Position numbers and translations under genes: made by a program. Below, one piece after another: positions 1-51,800 of a stretch of DNA of 64,000 nucleotides (positions are counted from its first letter, which is position 1; every line of letters begins with the position of its first letter). Below the pieces are notes generated by a model that was not told where the DNA came from, did no database searches, and worked only from the letters and a program-made list of their open reading frames with translations. The stretch comes from Fratercula arctica (taxonomy: Eukaryota > Chordata > Aves > Charadriiformes > Alcidae). The DNA lies in the NCBI GenBank assembly GCA_947846985.1, contig CANTUZ010000005.1, positions 22,354,389-22,418,388 of the forward strand, written 5' to 3'.

Positions 1-3000
1 TGTAACTGAGATGTGACAATGGAGCTCAATGAGAAGATAGTTTTATACCACAAAATAGCAGTACTCATCTGAAAGATTCTAGAGGGAAATAAAAATCTGA
101 ATATTATCAAAGGCACAGAGAAATTTTATTTATAAAGATATCTTGCTAAGTAAGATTGGCTGTTGTGCGCATGTTTCCCAAATACCAGACTGGATCATCT
201 TCTGTTTTCCTTCTGAGGAATTCTCAAATTATATTGCTGGTCTATAGGTTTCTTTTATATTAGTATCATCAATACCTTCAGCTTTGTCATAGTATGTTTT
301 GTTATGACAGCCTGAGTCTGTTGGTTAACAACAGAAGAGTTCAGGAGATTGTTTTATCTATATAGTTTATCTGTCAAGATACTAAGTAGTACTATCAGCT
401 ACCAGATAAAAAAAAAAAAATTAATTCTTTAAATGTTTTGCCCTGAAGATGCATCTGCTGCCCACAAATGGCCTTCTGCTGTTCATCTGACTACTGGAAG
501 TGAACAAGTGCAATTGCTCAAAACAGCAATTTGCAAAGAGTTAACAACATACCCATTGCACGCAACAAATGTTATCTGCTCAAAATTAATGAGGTCCTTT
601 GTCACTTCAGAGTAAGAACGACCTTAATCTTTATTTTAAAACTGCCAGATGTAAAACGTGCGTGTTATGCAAGCTATGTATATCTTGCATAATAAAACTG
701 TTTTGTGCTGGTAATTTAAAACAGCTGGGAAGAAACAGACTAAACGTAAAAAATGCCCAGGTAAAAGTTCTCTGTGCAACATTTCCTCAGACTTCAACTA
801 CAAATTTTGCACTCTGCACAAGTTGCATCAAATCACAGATAAATTCAACAACTAGACCGGGCATCATAAATCTATCCTGAAAAAGAATAACCAAAATCAA
901 GTGTTTTTTAAAATTCTTCGGTTGACCAACTATTAAAGCAAAATATTGACCATCTGGCAAATTTGCCATCTTACAACAATGCTCTCAACTAAGGATCCAA
1001 AGCGTATTTTGGAAGATCCCTCTTAGCCAAACACAATCTTTGAGCTCAAAGAAATTGGCTAACAACATGTGGCAAATCAGATCAGACAATCTAGTGGCTT
1101 CTTCTGGTGTTCAAGTCTGTAACCTTATCAAAACAATACATAGAAGCACTCAAACTAAATGGTGACTCTAACTCAAGTTTCCCTCATACAAAGTGTTAAT
1201 TTCTTCATGTTCATTACAAAAAGCTTGAAGGAAAAAAGGTTTTGCTGCGTGCTCAAATGTTACACTTGAACTCTAGGAGTCCACCTGAGGAAGCATCTGG
1301 TGTCAAGCTGTCTTAAGAGAGCTTCAATCTCAAATTGCAGATTTACCAGTCAATAACAATTCTTTCAGTTCCACCGAGGAAGGAAATGGATGCCAACACA
1401 GATTGAGATTGGCTCCAACCCCTGCTCCCCACCCTGGTATGTGAACTACAATGACAATGTATACTTGCTGCTTGAAAAAAATGGAAAACTAAACTTCTAA
1501 ACATACTCAGATTTACATTTACCATTGCTCTGAGTGTGAAATAAGTGAAAGATTTTCTATGCAATGTATTACTAGCACTAGAAACAAGACTAGGTTCTAG
1601 CTGTCATCTTCTCAGTAGAAAGGGTACCATATTAAGCATACTGACAGAACTTGAAGTTCTCTAAAAATTCATATAGGAGGCTGCCAGTAGAGTTCTTTCA
1701 AACTCTAGAAAGTAGTTTCCATGTAGCTATGCAATATTAATCAGAAAAAAGGAGGTTATTGAAAAGTGTGAATGACTTGCCCAGAAGTCTTCTTTCTTAA
1801 TTTCTTCAAAAATATTTTAATTACTTGACAGAGAAAGTGGAGAATTCTAGAACTTTGGACAAAATACCTGAATATCTGAAGTTACAAGGCAAAGGACAAC
1901 TTGCTCTTCTATGTAAGTGTGGCAATGTAATATTGAACAGCAAGCAGGGCCCTTCACAAGGGAGAGAGCTGTTCCTGTGAGACATGTTACAGATCCTTTT
2001 GTGCATCCTTAAGAAAATGAAATCACAGCTGTCAGAGGCTGAAAACTTCAGCTAGAGAACTAATGAATTGTTAAGTGAACTGTTCATTTCTCCACAATGC
2101 TTCAACTTGAGTTAAAGCAAATTTCCATCTCATTTGTCCACCATTCTTCCAGTCTCTCATAGCATGAGATTTGACTGCTTTAGCACCCAGTTACCAAGGG
2201 TAAAATAGATTTTCCCACTGGAAAATAATGAAATACATTTTTAATGCCTTTTTACAAATTGTTAGAATAACTTGAGGAAAGAAGTCTTCAACAAAGAGCA
2301 AAATATCCAAAGACTAATGTCATATAATTGGCATAATATAGAGAGCAATATGTAGTTTCACTCTAAGTTTAGATTAATGTGAACTGAGCTGGAACATGTC
2401 TTATTTTCTTGTATATACATATATTTTCTATATACTATCAGTCAATTGAACAGACAGTTTCTTTCCTTGATTTAAATAAATACACCGAAAACTGAATGAG
2501 AAATAACTTGCTTATCAGAAATTATTTACCCTCCCTAATTTACAGGGTTCTCTTCCAGAGGGTTTAAGCAGTTCCAGAGCATTTTGAACTAAGAGCTCAG
2601 AAAAAGCCTATATAAATTCCTGCCTTGTAACCCAGTAGTAACTCAAAGAACTGTTCATAAATGTATTTTTAGCTCATCCCTTTTCAGTAGCACTGTAAGA
2701 GAGTTCTGTAACAAGTGCATGAGATAGATAAATCTGAAATCTAGCAGAATAATAACAATGCAGAGAAATGTTTCAGAACTGTTTCACTTCCTGAGGTCTT
2801 CCTAAAAAAAGCAGAAAACAGAGCCAATTAAGCAGACACCTAGTCACACTTAAATGTAACTAGAAAGTTAAGTGCAACTCAGTAGGAAAAAAAGCAGATG
2901 AAACAGCCCAAAATACTGAAGCTTACTGTAATACAACAACAATATGGTTTACAATACACATCTGACAATTTTTTAGGTCCAAAAATAATTTTTTTGAGCA

Positions 3001-3910
3001 TTACACTGTGGTTTGTGTTGGTGTTTTTTTTAATTTTATTTTTATTTTTTAAAATCATCCTCTGTAGTTAAAATGAGCTACTTCACATGAAAATATTTCT
3101 GGTATGATTTCTCTCACAGAAGAAATGTTACCAACTTCTCACCTCAACTTGAGGTGACTATGCTGCTACCAACTATGGTTTGAGATTCAGTTAAATTTTA
3201 TTCTTTGTTCCCTTCAGGAAGGCCAAATGACTCTGGTTGGCACAAGCAGATGGAGTTTATCTGTCCATATATTGTAAAACGTGGCTCTGTGCAAGTTTGA
3301 AATACAGCTAAAAACTAAATGAAACCAACAGGAAAATTTTAAGTGTGTCACAGAGATGATGTATCAGAATTACCCTAGCAGTGACACATTAAAGCACATC
3401 AATACATTCTTCAGTGACTACAGCTTAGCCTATGATTATGTATTAGTGAAAGATAATCCGTCTCTCTCTGGGAGAGAAACACAGTGCAAAACCAAGAAGT
3501 TATCTGTCTCACAATGATCTCAATTTATATTCTTTAGAAATCTTTGGAAGAAGAGGAAGAAAGCCTTCATGATTGTTTCTCCAAGAGATCCTATTTTTCT
3601 GTTTTGCCTAAACTTGAGTTTTGGAATGAAACCCACTAACTAATGAGGGAAAGGTGGGCAAGTCTTCTGTACTTTTTTTTTTCCTCCTGTTACATGGGGT
3701 GAGAGAAAAGTAGGACAGGGACCAAATTATTTCATTAGTATTGATCTTAATGGACTTCAGAAGACTGCAGATCAACCTCATGAATTATTATGGCTGAAAC
3801 CAGACAGATTATTTACATTGTTTACTGATGAGTTTATCATTGTATGCCCTGAGATGTATTTTATTGCTTTTCAAGATGCATTTACTCCACTCGAACAGTT
3901 TTCACACTGA

Positions 3911-4026
3911 AATCATGGAATTTTTCCAGAGTTGGAAGGGACCTCTAGAGATCATCTAATCCAACTCCCCTGCTAAAGCAGGATTGCCTAGAGCACATTA
4001 CTCAGGCCTGCATCCAGGCGGGTCTA
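3911..4026 (-). repeat. CR1 LINE 3'-end fragment
   Basis: It opens with a diverged form of the reverse-complement CR1 terminus (aatcatggaatttttccagag), followed by ttggaagggacctctagagatcatctaatccaac in pieces typical of CR1. It then runs through the gcaggattgcctagagcacat segment and stops abruptly. This is a 5'-truncated, minus-oriented copy in the presumed last TDP1 intron. Confidence 0.88.
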
Positions 4027-5552
4027 AAATCAATTAATATGATAGAAAGCCATTGTGACAGAATGCAAAAAAATCTCTGCAATTAAGTTGTCTCCACAAA
4101 CTAAGGAACTGTTTTTCTTTCACTTTGTTACATTATATAATAATACAATTCTGTAACATTAAGTATGTCTGATCCAAGATTTGAATTTGCACAACTACAG
4201 GAAAAAACAATGTATTTTGGTATACCTATCATCTACTTAGAACCTTACACGGCAAATGTATGGCCTTGCTCCTGACCATCTGTGCAATATTTTGCCTGTT
4301 TCTCCTCCTTCCTGCTCCTGATAGGATTTTTCTGATTATATGAAAGTGATGTGTACTTTGCTTTCCCATGCGTAGAGAGTATGAGTTCGTGGAAAACGCC
4401 CCGAAGCCTTTTCTCCTTCAATTATAGGGATCAGTCAATATGGTTTCTTTAGGGAGAGGATAATTACTTGCATTTCTGCTTCTCAAGACTTTATTAAAAT
4501 AGGTCTATTTATATCACTCTCCAGAGACTTTGGGAGTTGATGAACTGTATTGTTAAGGACAGATTATTTTATGAGTCCATCGCATAACATGGGAATTCTT
4601 TACACATCTTTTCAATCAGGAGGCTGAGGAACTAAAACAGAATATTCAGGAAAGAGATGTGAAAAGGCACAGGCAGCTGATTTTGCTTGCATTGCTAAAG
4701 CCTAGACAACTTGAATTCTGACGTCTGTTCATATCACGGGACGAAGCTGAGACCCAGAAGCTGAACTAGACAAACGAGTTCTCTACAGAAATAAGCTTCC
4801 CATGCAAAAAGTGAAAAAAGTTGTTTGGAAAAAAATCTTTACATTTAGTTGAAATATACATAAAACTCACTGGCAGTAGGTTAAATGCAGGAATTAAAAC
4901 AAGAACAACATTATTTATATAACTACTTTTTTGTACAAGGAAGATAGTATATGTAACACACTTGAGAACACACATGGATTCTAATTTTTGATTTTGGTTT
5001 TAAAATTTCCAAAAGTTTAAGTATGGCCTTTTAGAAAAACCTTCCAAAAAGCATCAGTTTGAGCATTAGTAACCAAGCAGACAGTACATACACATCCCAG
5101 AGCACAACAGTTAAAACTGGCTGTACGTAAGAATTCGTCCACAAGTGTAGATGTTCACAGCACTTACTGGAACATCAGCTGATACTTGACCATTTACATT
5201 CTTGAGAAGATTGAAAACCAAGTCAATAATAACAACAACGATAGTATGTAACATATTCTCCCCCTTTAGTTAGCTAGTAACCCAGGCACAACCTGCCACC
5301 CCTCCCTGAAACAACACTAACAGTACTTCAATGGACAAAGTGTTTTATAATAAAAAACCCAGTATAATAGATTGCATTATCATTTCTACATTGAGACAGT
5401 ATTTTTTTCTCTAGGAAAACAGAGATAACATTTAAGAATTATTTTAGGTAAGTAGGAAGCTCTGAAAGCAGAAAAATCTTCTTTCCAAGTTACAAAAGTA
5501 ACACGCATCATATTGAACAGGTCAATGTCTGGCTGTGTAGTTGGTGCCATAC

Positions 5553-6256
5553 TCAAGTTCTGGCTTCTATGATCATGGATCTACCTGTGAGAAACCAGGT
5601 TTTTTGGGAGCTGATGGGATTCACCTGATCAAGTGAGGCAAGTGCCTCTCTGCCAACAAGCTGGCCAGACTTGTAATCTGGACTCAGTGGCAGAAGGGGA
5701 TGGAGTTTTGAGCAACACAGAGGAGCCAGGGGCAGCTGATGCATTAGGAACCTGTGAAATGCTGCAAAGGAATTAGTGCTTGTTCATCTAAAAATGTGAC
5801 AGGGTCAACAGCCCAGCTGAAGTGCCTCTATACCAATGCACTCAGCATGGATAACAAACAGGAGTTGGAAGTCACTCAACAGCCAGAAAGCTGTGATCTA
5901 ACTGATACCACTGAAACCTGGTGGGATGAATCACATGACTGGAGCACTGCAATCGATAGGTATAAACTGTTCAGAAGTGATAGGCAAGGAAGAAAGGCAG
6001 GGGGGTTGCCCTCTATATAAAAAAAAAAAGTGGATTAACTGCACAGAGCTGTGTTTGAAAAACAGCGATGAACAGGTTGAGAGCTTACAGGTGAGAAATC
6101 AGAGGTCAAGCCAACAAACCTCATGGTAAGCGTTTACTACAGGCCACCCAATCAAGAGGATGCTGCCAAAGCATTCTTACTTCCACTACAGGAAGCATCA
6201 TGCTAGCAGGCTCTGATCCTGCTGGGGGACTTCAGTCACCCTGAAGTGATGTGTCT
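5553..6256 (+). repeat. CR1 LINE 5' portion with endonuclease-domain remnant
   Basis: Plus-strand frames 5754-6020 and 5926-6129 encode broken CR1 ORF2 endonuclease segments: NALSMDNKQ, ETWWDESHDWSTAID, YKLFRSDRQGR, then in the next frame WINCTELCLKNSDEQVESLQV and later LLGDFSHPEV. Upstream (about 5640-5760) is CR1-like leader sequence. Homology stops near 6256, so this copy lacks the reverse transcriptase and 3' end, the reverse of the usual 5' truncation. Confidence 0.82.
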
Positions 6257-7256
6257 TCGCTTTTATTTACTATATAAGACTCTGTAAGTCTATTTACTTC
6301 TTAGCTTTTAAACATTCTTTCTCCCCACACCATTTGTTAGTTCAAAAATCTACAGAAAGATTTCAGTTGCTATGAACGCTGTCTTTCCTGAACTCTTTGT
6401 TAGTCTCTATCACTTCAAGCTCTGCTATAGATGATGTCTTTTCTAGATCACGGCTTCTCAAAAAAAGAAGTTAGTTACAATCTTCTCATACTAGTTTTAA
6501 GGACAAAAATATAAAAACGTACTCTTCCCAAATATTGCTGGTTGCACATCAACATCATTATCCTTAATGTATTTTTAGGTTTTCGAGCCACCATCACCCC
6601 ATAGAAGCACTTAACTTATCACTTTTCTGATTTGCATGTTCTAGAGATAGTCTCAGAAGTTGAGAAGGTTGAGATTTTGTAAATCTCTTCAAGTGTTGTG
6701 CAAGACTTCCCCTCCACCCCTCCAAGGAGGATTCCAACACAGATCTTCCACAAAATGAAGTCTGAAACTACAAAATACAGAACGGATCAAAAGCTACTCT
6801 TCTTTCTTCTGATTTGCAGCAATTCTTTCACATTTGCTCTATGTTATTTCTTTCACGCCCCACTTCCAGAGCATTGTTTTTTTCTCACATCTCCTCTCTT
6901 CCAAACATTCCTCTTTCAACACCCCTTTCCCCGTTAGTTCTGCAGAAAAGCATTTTGATTCCATAAAGAGTATCTATTTTCCTAATACATACAAGAATCC
7001 CAGAATGCAAAAAGAATATTTAGGTTGTTGATCCAAAACTTAAACAACAATACAAAAAAAATAGAACCAAAAGACTATATAGTAGCTTTCTCTGAGGTTG
7101 CAAGCAGAGTGTGGGACTGAATCTCAAATGCAGCCATGCCACAAGAATGTTAAAATAATGCTTTGGAACATAGCAGTGTTCAAATGACTCAGAGTTACTC
7201 AAATTAGTTTGCTCTATATATAATACACCTACTTTTCTTCTGAAGTCACACCTTAC

Positions 7257-46653
<39,397 letters not shown>

Positions 46654-47376
46654 GTTCCTAGGGATTAAAAAGCAAACCACCAAACAAAAATTGTGCATTT
46701 TCGTTACGCTCAAGGGTGTTTTCCTTCATAGTTTCCATTTGCTTATTACTAGGGAGCTTTGCTTTTTGTATTTGGCAGAACCACCATGCAACCTCTGACT
46801 CGGGAAAATTTCCTAGCACACAAAGGTTGTTTCTGTGCCCAGGAAACAAAGGACCACGTGCAATAGGAGCAGCCATCAAGTAGAAAGCAGCTAACTGCGC
46901 ATGGAAAATCGGCTACGAAAGGGGCACGTAAAATAAAGCATTTCAAACGTAAGGAGAGCAATTTTCTGTGTCTCATACCGACCCTGACGCCTAGGGGAGA
47001 CACGGGAGCACGGAACCGAGCCAGCGCCGCTCTTCCCGGCTGCCTCTGCGGGGCCACAACCCCTCTCCACCGCCTCCCGGCGAGCCCACAGCCGAAGGCA
47101 ACAGGAGGCCTACATGCATGCCTAACCACCCCCCCGACTACCGAGACCCCTGCAGACTGGACCGCTGCTCCCGCCACCTTCCCCGCCGGGAGGGCGGGGC
47201 CTGTAGCCGGGGCGGAGCCAGCGGCAGCGCGCGGCAGCCGCCACCATCCCCTCAGCCACAGCCCCGCTAAGGCCCCACGGGCCGCTACCGCCCGCACCGG
47301 GACCTCGCGGGCTCCACCGCTTACCCCAGACGCCAGCGCCTGCCCCGTCGCGCTCCGGGGCGGGACAGCGGCTTAC

Positions 47377-47460
47377 CTTCAGGCCCTGCCGCCCGAGCAA
47401 GCTCGCCCGCAGCCGGAGGTACAGCGGAGAAAGCCGAACGCCCGCCTGCCCTCAGCGCGG
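47377..47460 (-). other. TDP1: TDP1 5' UTR first exon (approximate)
   Basis: A minus-strand consensus donor, CTGAAG|gtaagc, ends a candidate non-coding first exon at 47377 inside the CpG island. Two more in-island donors could define alternative first exons: one ending at 47325 (gtaagc) and one at 46979 (gtatga). All would splice to the exon 2 acceptor at 46658. The transcription start is not visible, so the right-hand boundary is a guess. Confidence 0.45.
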
Positions 47461-47485
47461 CCCCGCCTCCTCTCCGCGTCCCGAG

Positions 47486-47514
47486 CCAATGGCGCGCTCC
47501 TGATTTTAGCCAAT
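47486..47514 (+). promoter_or_regulatory. Twin CCAAT boxes (putative NF-Y sites)
   Basis: GAGCCAATGG and TTAGCCAATCGG are both extended NF-Y-type sites, with a 24-base start-to-start distance. They lie about 30-110 bases from the candidate TDP1 first exon and about 60 bases upstream of the candidate EFCAB11 ATG, so they could serve both directions. Confidence 0.6.
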
Positions 47515-47575
47515 CGGCGCCGGCGCTGCGCTTGGCCCGGGGGAGCTGGGGGTAGCGCGCGGCTGTGGGGCGCGC

Positions 47576-47647
47576 ATGGCGCAGCGGCCTGAGGGAAGCT
47601 GTACCCGCTGGTGGGGGCCCGAGGGTCCCTCTCGTCGGTGCCTGGTG
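47576..47647 (+). CDS. EFCAB11: Candidate EFCAB11 exon 1 (weak)
   Basis: This is the first ATG downstream of the CCAAT pair. It reads MAQRPEGSC..., then PSRRCLV, followed by a possible phase-0 donor at 47645 (gtggtc) or 47648 (gtccct). Phase 0 is required by exon 2, and PSRRCLV-VFEACDED is loosely like the family junction. Both donors are poor matches to consensus. Better donors nearby (47611, 47638, 47701) give the wrong phase from this ATG. Confidence 0.25.
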
Positions 47648-48806
47648 GTCCCTGAAGGGCTTCTCCGGCCTCCCAGAGGCACCGCGGGCGTCGAGGGGCA
47701 GTGAGGGAGCTCTGTTACGTCTTTCAAAAGTTGCTAAACAGGCGAAGGAGTCGCGTCTTAGTGACCGGAATTAATCTAATAAGTCATTACCTGGCCTTAG
47801 TATTTGTTGAGGGCAGGTGCGGTATTTGCATAATCGTTCATTCAGCCCGATGTTAATTACTGTGTTTGAAGCGCCCCTCTAATGAGATAACGGCGTGACA
47901 ACTTCAAAAATGGAGTGGGAGGAAAACAGGTGTAAAATTAATCAAAGTAAGAGCATAGACCACATCAAAGCTTGCTCTACCTATTCAAAATGAACTGTCT
48001 TAGCATTTGGTTCTCATTAATTTATTACAAGCTTGTTAACTGCAGTTAACAAATAGCGTGTCTTCTGTCAGCATGCACTAAAATCGGCAAGCTACACCTA
48101 GAAAACCATTAATGACATTTCAGCTTGTTTGTGTAATTTTATTATCACTTTTCTGCAGTGTTGCATGTAATACTTCTTCCTGAAACAGTCCATGGATATA
48201 CTCTTCAGTAGTGAGATTAAATGTTTTATTACCAACCCTTGCTGAAGGTCTTCTGTGGGAAAAGCTCTTAGGAAACTTGCATGGGTTTTTTATGTTATGT
48301 GCATAATATCTTGTCTAAATACAGACTCTGGAAACAGTATTTATTTTCTAAAAGTACTTCAGAAAATTCGGTCGTTTCTGATTATCCTTGCATTCCAGTC
48401 TCTCCTCGTAGTTCCTGTCTATGTAGTGACTTTACTGAGACAAGTAAAGATGCCTTTTTCAAGACAAAAAAATCAAGATTTTGCAGAAACAAATTTAATA
48501 TACAAAGTGTTTACCATATATTCTAAGTTTGCAAAAAGCCTTTTCATAATAAGCACATAAAACTTAGAAATAGGAAAACTTAGCAAGAATTTAAAATTAA
48601 ATGGACACAGGCCATTTTCAGCTGCTGTAACAGAGTTAATGAACAGAGTTCTGACAGAGATGCGACTAATCTTCAATTTTTTTTTTTTTAAATAGCATAG
48701 ATTATTTGGCAACTGCCTATTTTATTCTTCCCATAACAATTATTCAAAGTAAAAAATATCAGGTCAGGTTTATTGGTTTTTAATGCAAATCACTTTCTTT
48801 CTGTAG

Positions 48807-48899
48807 GTTTTTGAAGCGTGTGATGAAGATAACAAAGTCTATTTAAGCAGAGAGGGCTTTAACGTTGCTGTAGTAATGTTTGGTTATAAACCCTCAAAG
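48807..48899 (+). CDS. EFCAB11: EFCAB11 exon 2, first EF-hand
   Basis: A 93-nt phase-0 exon with acceptor ctgtag and donor gtattt. It reads VFEACDEDNKVYLSREGF and ends FGYKPSK. The 12-residue loop DEDNKVYLSREG keeps acidic residues at 1 and 3. It has Val at position 6 (normally Gly) and Gly at position 12 (normally Glu/Asp; GGC is one base from GAC), so calcium binding is doubtful. Confidence 0.8.
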
Positions 48900-51800
48900 G
48901 TATTTATTTTTTCATTTATATTCTGAAGATCTAGCTTATATTGATGTCTCAGTATTGAGAACTCTGTGTACTGACTGGTCCACACTAAGTTTGAGTGGAA
49001 TACTCTAGGTTTGGTAAACAGAAATGCCTACAGATTCTTAAAATAATTTTCTTATCTGGGGGTATTTATTTCAAAAGAAAATAATCAACCCCCTACCTCT
49101 CCTGCTGCAGACTGTGATGAGCAAAAGGCTGCACTGTATTTTACTTGTGCACAAGATATATGAAATAAGTGACTTGCTGAGCTTGTTACCGATCATTTAT
49201 TGGTTTTTATTAGTGGTACACTCCATTTCTTTACTCAGTGGTTTCAGTAGATGTGAAACTGCTGCATGTCCTAATAATAAATGTATTCTCAAAAATACCT
49301 ATTTTTGGTTTCAAGTAACAGTTGGGCATTGTAATTGTGACTAATATAAATCTATAGCTGTACGAAAATCTTAACAAAAGAAAGGCATACTGAGAGAAAT
49401 CATGTGTTGCATACTCACAGGAAGAGACAGGATAAATCATGTGTCTCAGTGTAGTTCTGTAAGTTATGTTTCTACTCTAGTACTGTAAGTGATCTCAAAA
49501 GAAGAACACACGTGCAAGATTTCAAAATAAATGCATGTGTGTCTGTGAGTTTCTCTCTCTCATGGCAGGTCAATACAAAGCTTGACCAATATACTGTAAA
49601 GTCTATTTAGCATAGAAATTATGATACGTTTGAGAAATCTTCCCCAAGGACCACTTGTGACTAATTTCTTTTTTTTTACTTAAATACGTATTTTAGGCAA
49701 ATAGTCTTAACAAGGGTATAAACAAAATTTTGTCTATTATAATTTACAGTAAAAACCACAGAAATATTTTATTAAACTGAAAGTAGTCATCTCTGATACA
49801 TTTCAGCTGTGGGTAGGCATTTTCTCAATGAGGTACGGCCAGATCTAAAAATAATTTTGACTTCTAAAATGAGTCTTAACTGTTGAATTATGAATCTGAA
49901 AATGCTCAGCTGCCTCTTATCCATCTTCTCCTATCTGTTTTTACTGTGGTGTAAAAGTTAGCTGTTCTGTTAAATTCCCCGAATGTTTCTTCCAGTAGGA
50001 GTACTCAAAACATGCTAAAGGCATTTAAACAAGTGCACGTTCTGTGCATAAGTCACTGATGGCTTCTACTTGGAAAGAGAATAGAAGTGGAGGACTCTCA
50101 GGAAGAAAGGAGGCGCAGGTTTTGTTATTTCTTTCTGAAAAGGTGCCAAGTCACACCTGCTGTGTCTCTAGGCAGTGCTGTGACCACCTGGCTGTAGACC
50201 ATATTGTCTGTGCAGCTGCACAAAAATTAATTAAAAAGCGTTTATTCCAGGAGTGATTCTGTCGTCTAGTGGTTTTGCTAGGTCCTTAAGTGGGCCAAGC
50301 TCCAGCAACTGTTACTCTTTACGCAATGACTGCTCATTGTGAAGTACTGAAAGGTCCCTGGGTAGACAGATACTTTTCTTTGTGGCTTTTGCTAACAAGT
50401 ATTAACTATGGTTTATGGCACAGCCACGCCTTTTGCTTTTGCTGATGGCTAGGCCTTGTAAGTGTTCCTTACGACATTTTGGTAGGTTTTCGTCTAGTTC
50501 TGAGAAACACAACTTTTTATGTGCACCAGATAGAAACCAAACAGAAGTTACAATCCTAAAAGTTAATTATTAGAATCCAGTTCTTGATCATGTTATTGTG
50601 CATTTCACTTTGTTATCAAAATGATTAAAATTAGAGACTATAGTAACAATCCTGGTATTTCTTTGGAAGTCACTGAGAACAACCCTGGCAAGGAGAGTAC
50701 TTTCAAGAGTAGGGAATGGTGTGCACACGTTACTTCTTAAGTTAAGGTGAAACTGTTTCCTCAACTACACTGCATGCTAACGGAAATTTTTCGGTAGAAA
50801 TGGCAGTTATTTAGCATCATTAATTGCAATCAAGCAACTGCATTTTTTACTAAGTTTTTGCCGCATCCTTTTTTAGTCATGTTATCATTTATTGTATAAA
50901 TCGAAAGTAATTCTAACTTTATCCACTAGATGTCATTAAAGAACTCCTTACTAGAGAAGGTGTGACCTAAGACTTTGAATTGCATTGCTGTTCCACTTGC
51001 TTTTTCAAAATAATTTGTTATAACAATTCTATATTATTTTTCATAAAATATTATTTTTACATGGTTATTCATGGAGGTTCTGTACTTACTGCAGTTTAAA
51101 ATTAAGCCTTCTGAGACAAGTAATTGGGAAAACATGAAAATAGAGATTAACCTGATTGTTGGACTGATACTGTATGTATATTTGATATATTTATTAGCAT
51201 ATAAAAATCATAATTTTGGGGAACTAGCAGCATTGTGGGAATCATTTTTGTAGGACTTACACTTTTTTGTCTGGAAGTTCGGTTCACTGATCCTCTTTTC
51301 CCTAAAATTATTTGAACTGATCTAAAATGCTCTCAGATTTTAACAACCATTCAGCTAGCTAACTGCACATTCAGGTGTTCAGTGTTTCAAATGAAAACTG
51401 TACTGCAGAAATAGTATTCATGACAAGGTGTCATTTCCCCAGCTGATGTTTCATTCCTGGTACTGTTACATTTAGACCTAACTAAAAGCACTCCCTACAC
51501 TATGCCTAGGAGGCCAGTCCCCTAGAAATGTCCAGTGTTTTCCCTGACCCAACTCCCTGCCTTCATATCAGGACACCAGTAGGTCGGTGTCTGCCACTGA
51601 ACAAGATGCCAAGAGCAGGGCACCCCGACATCCAGAGTACAGAAGGGCAGTCTGAGCTCAGGGCTGCTTACAACTTCCAGCTGCTCTTTTGGCACATCTT
51701 ATCAAAGCTTTCTAAAAAGGACTCCCTAGTCTATTTGTATGCTTGACACAGTTGCTGTGAAAAGTGTTGCAGGACAAATGGAACAGATAGTCTTAAGTTA

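Larger units (their letters stand above)
1..7256 (-). other. Presumed TDP1 intron 15 (open at window edge)
   Basis: AT-rich, non-coding. It holds the CR1 fragments at 3911 and 5553. I looked for the final TDP1 exon (WVPS terminus) and for an alternative 3' UTR and saw neither. The remaining short open frames are isolated and lack splice or family support. Confidence 0.7.
46975..47720. promoter_or_regulatory. CpG island, shared bidirectional TDP1/EFCAB11 promoter
   Basis: This is the only strongly GC- and CpG-rich stretch in an otherwise AT-rich window, and it separates two divergently read genes. It holds two same-orientation CCAAT boxes at 47486-47490 and 47510-47514, 24 bases apart, a layout typical of NF-Y-driven TATA-less bidirectional promoters. 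I saw no TATA box near the presumed starts. Long open frames here on both strands are composition artefacts. Confidence 0.85.

Noticed and set aside
541..4980. Search for the final TDP1 exon on the minus strand
   Set aside because: No stretch encoding RPWIWNIPY or a WVPS terminus in phase with the exon 15 donor was found, so no exon was called.
46749..47400. Long minus-strand open frames (182 and 92 codons) across the CpG island
   Set aside because: They are Ala/Arg/Gly/Pro-rich, run through several splice donors and show no family resemblance. Open frames are expected by chance in GC-rich DNA.
47565..47774. Plus-strand 69-codon open frame starting with GTG in the CpG island
   Set aside because: Non-ATG start, composition artefact, and no link in phase to EFCAB11 exon 2.
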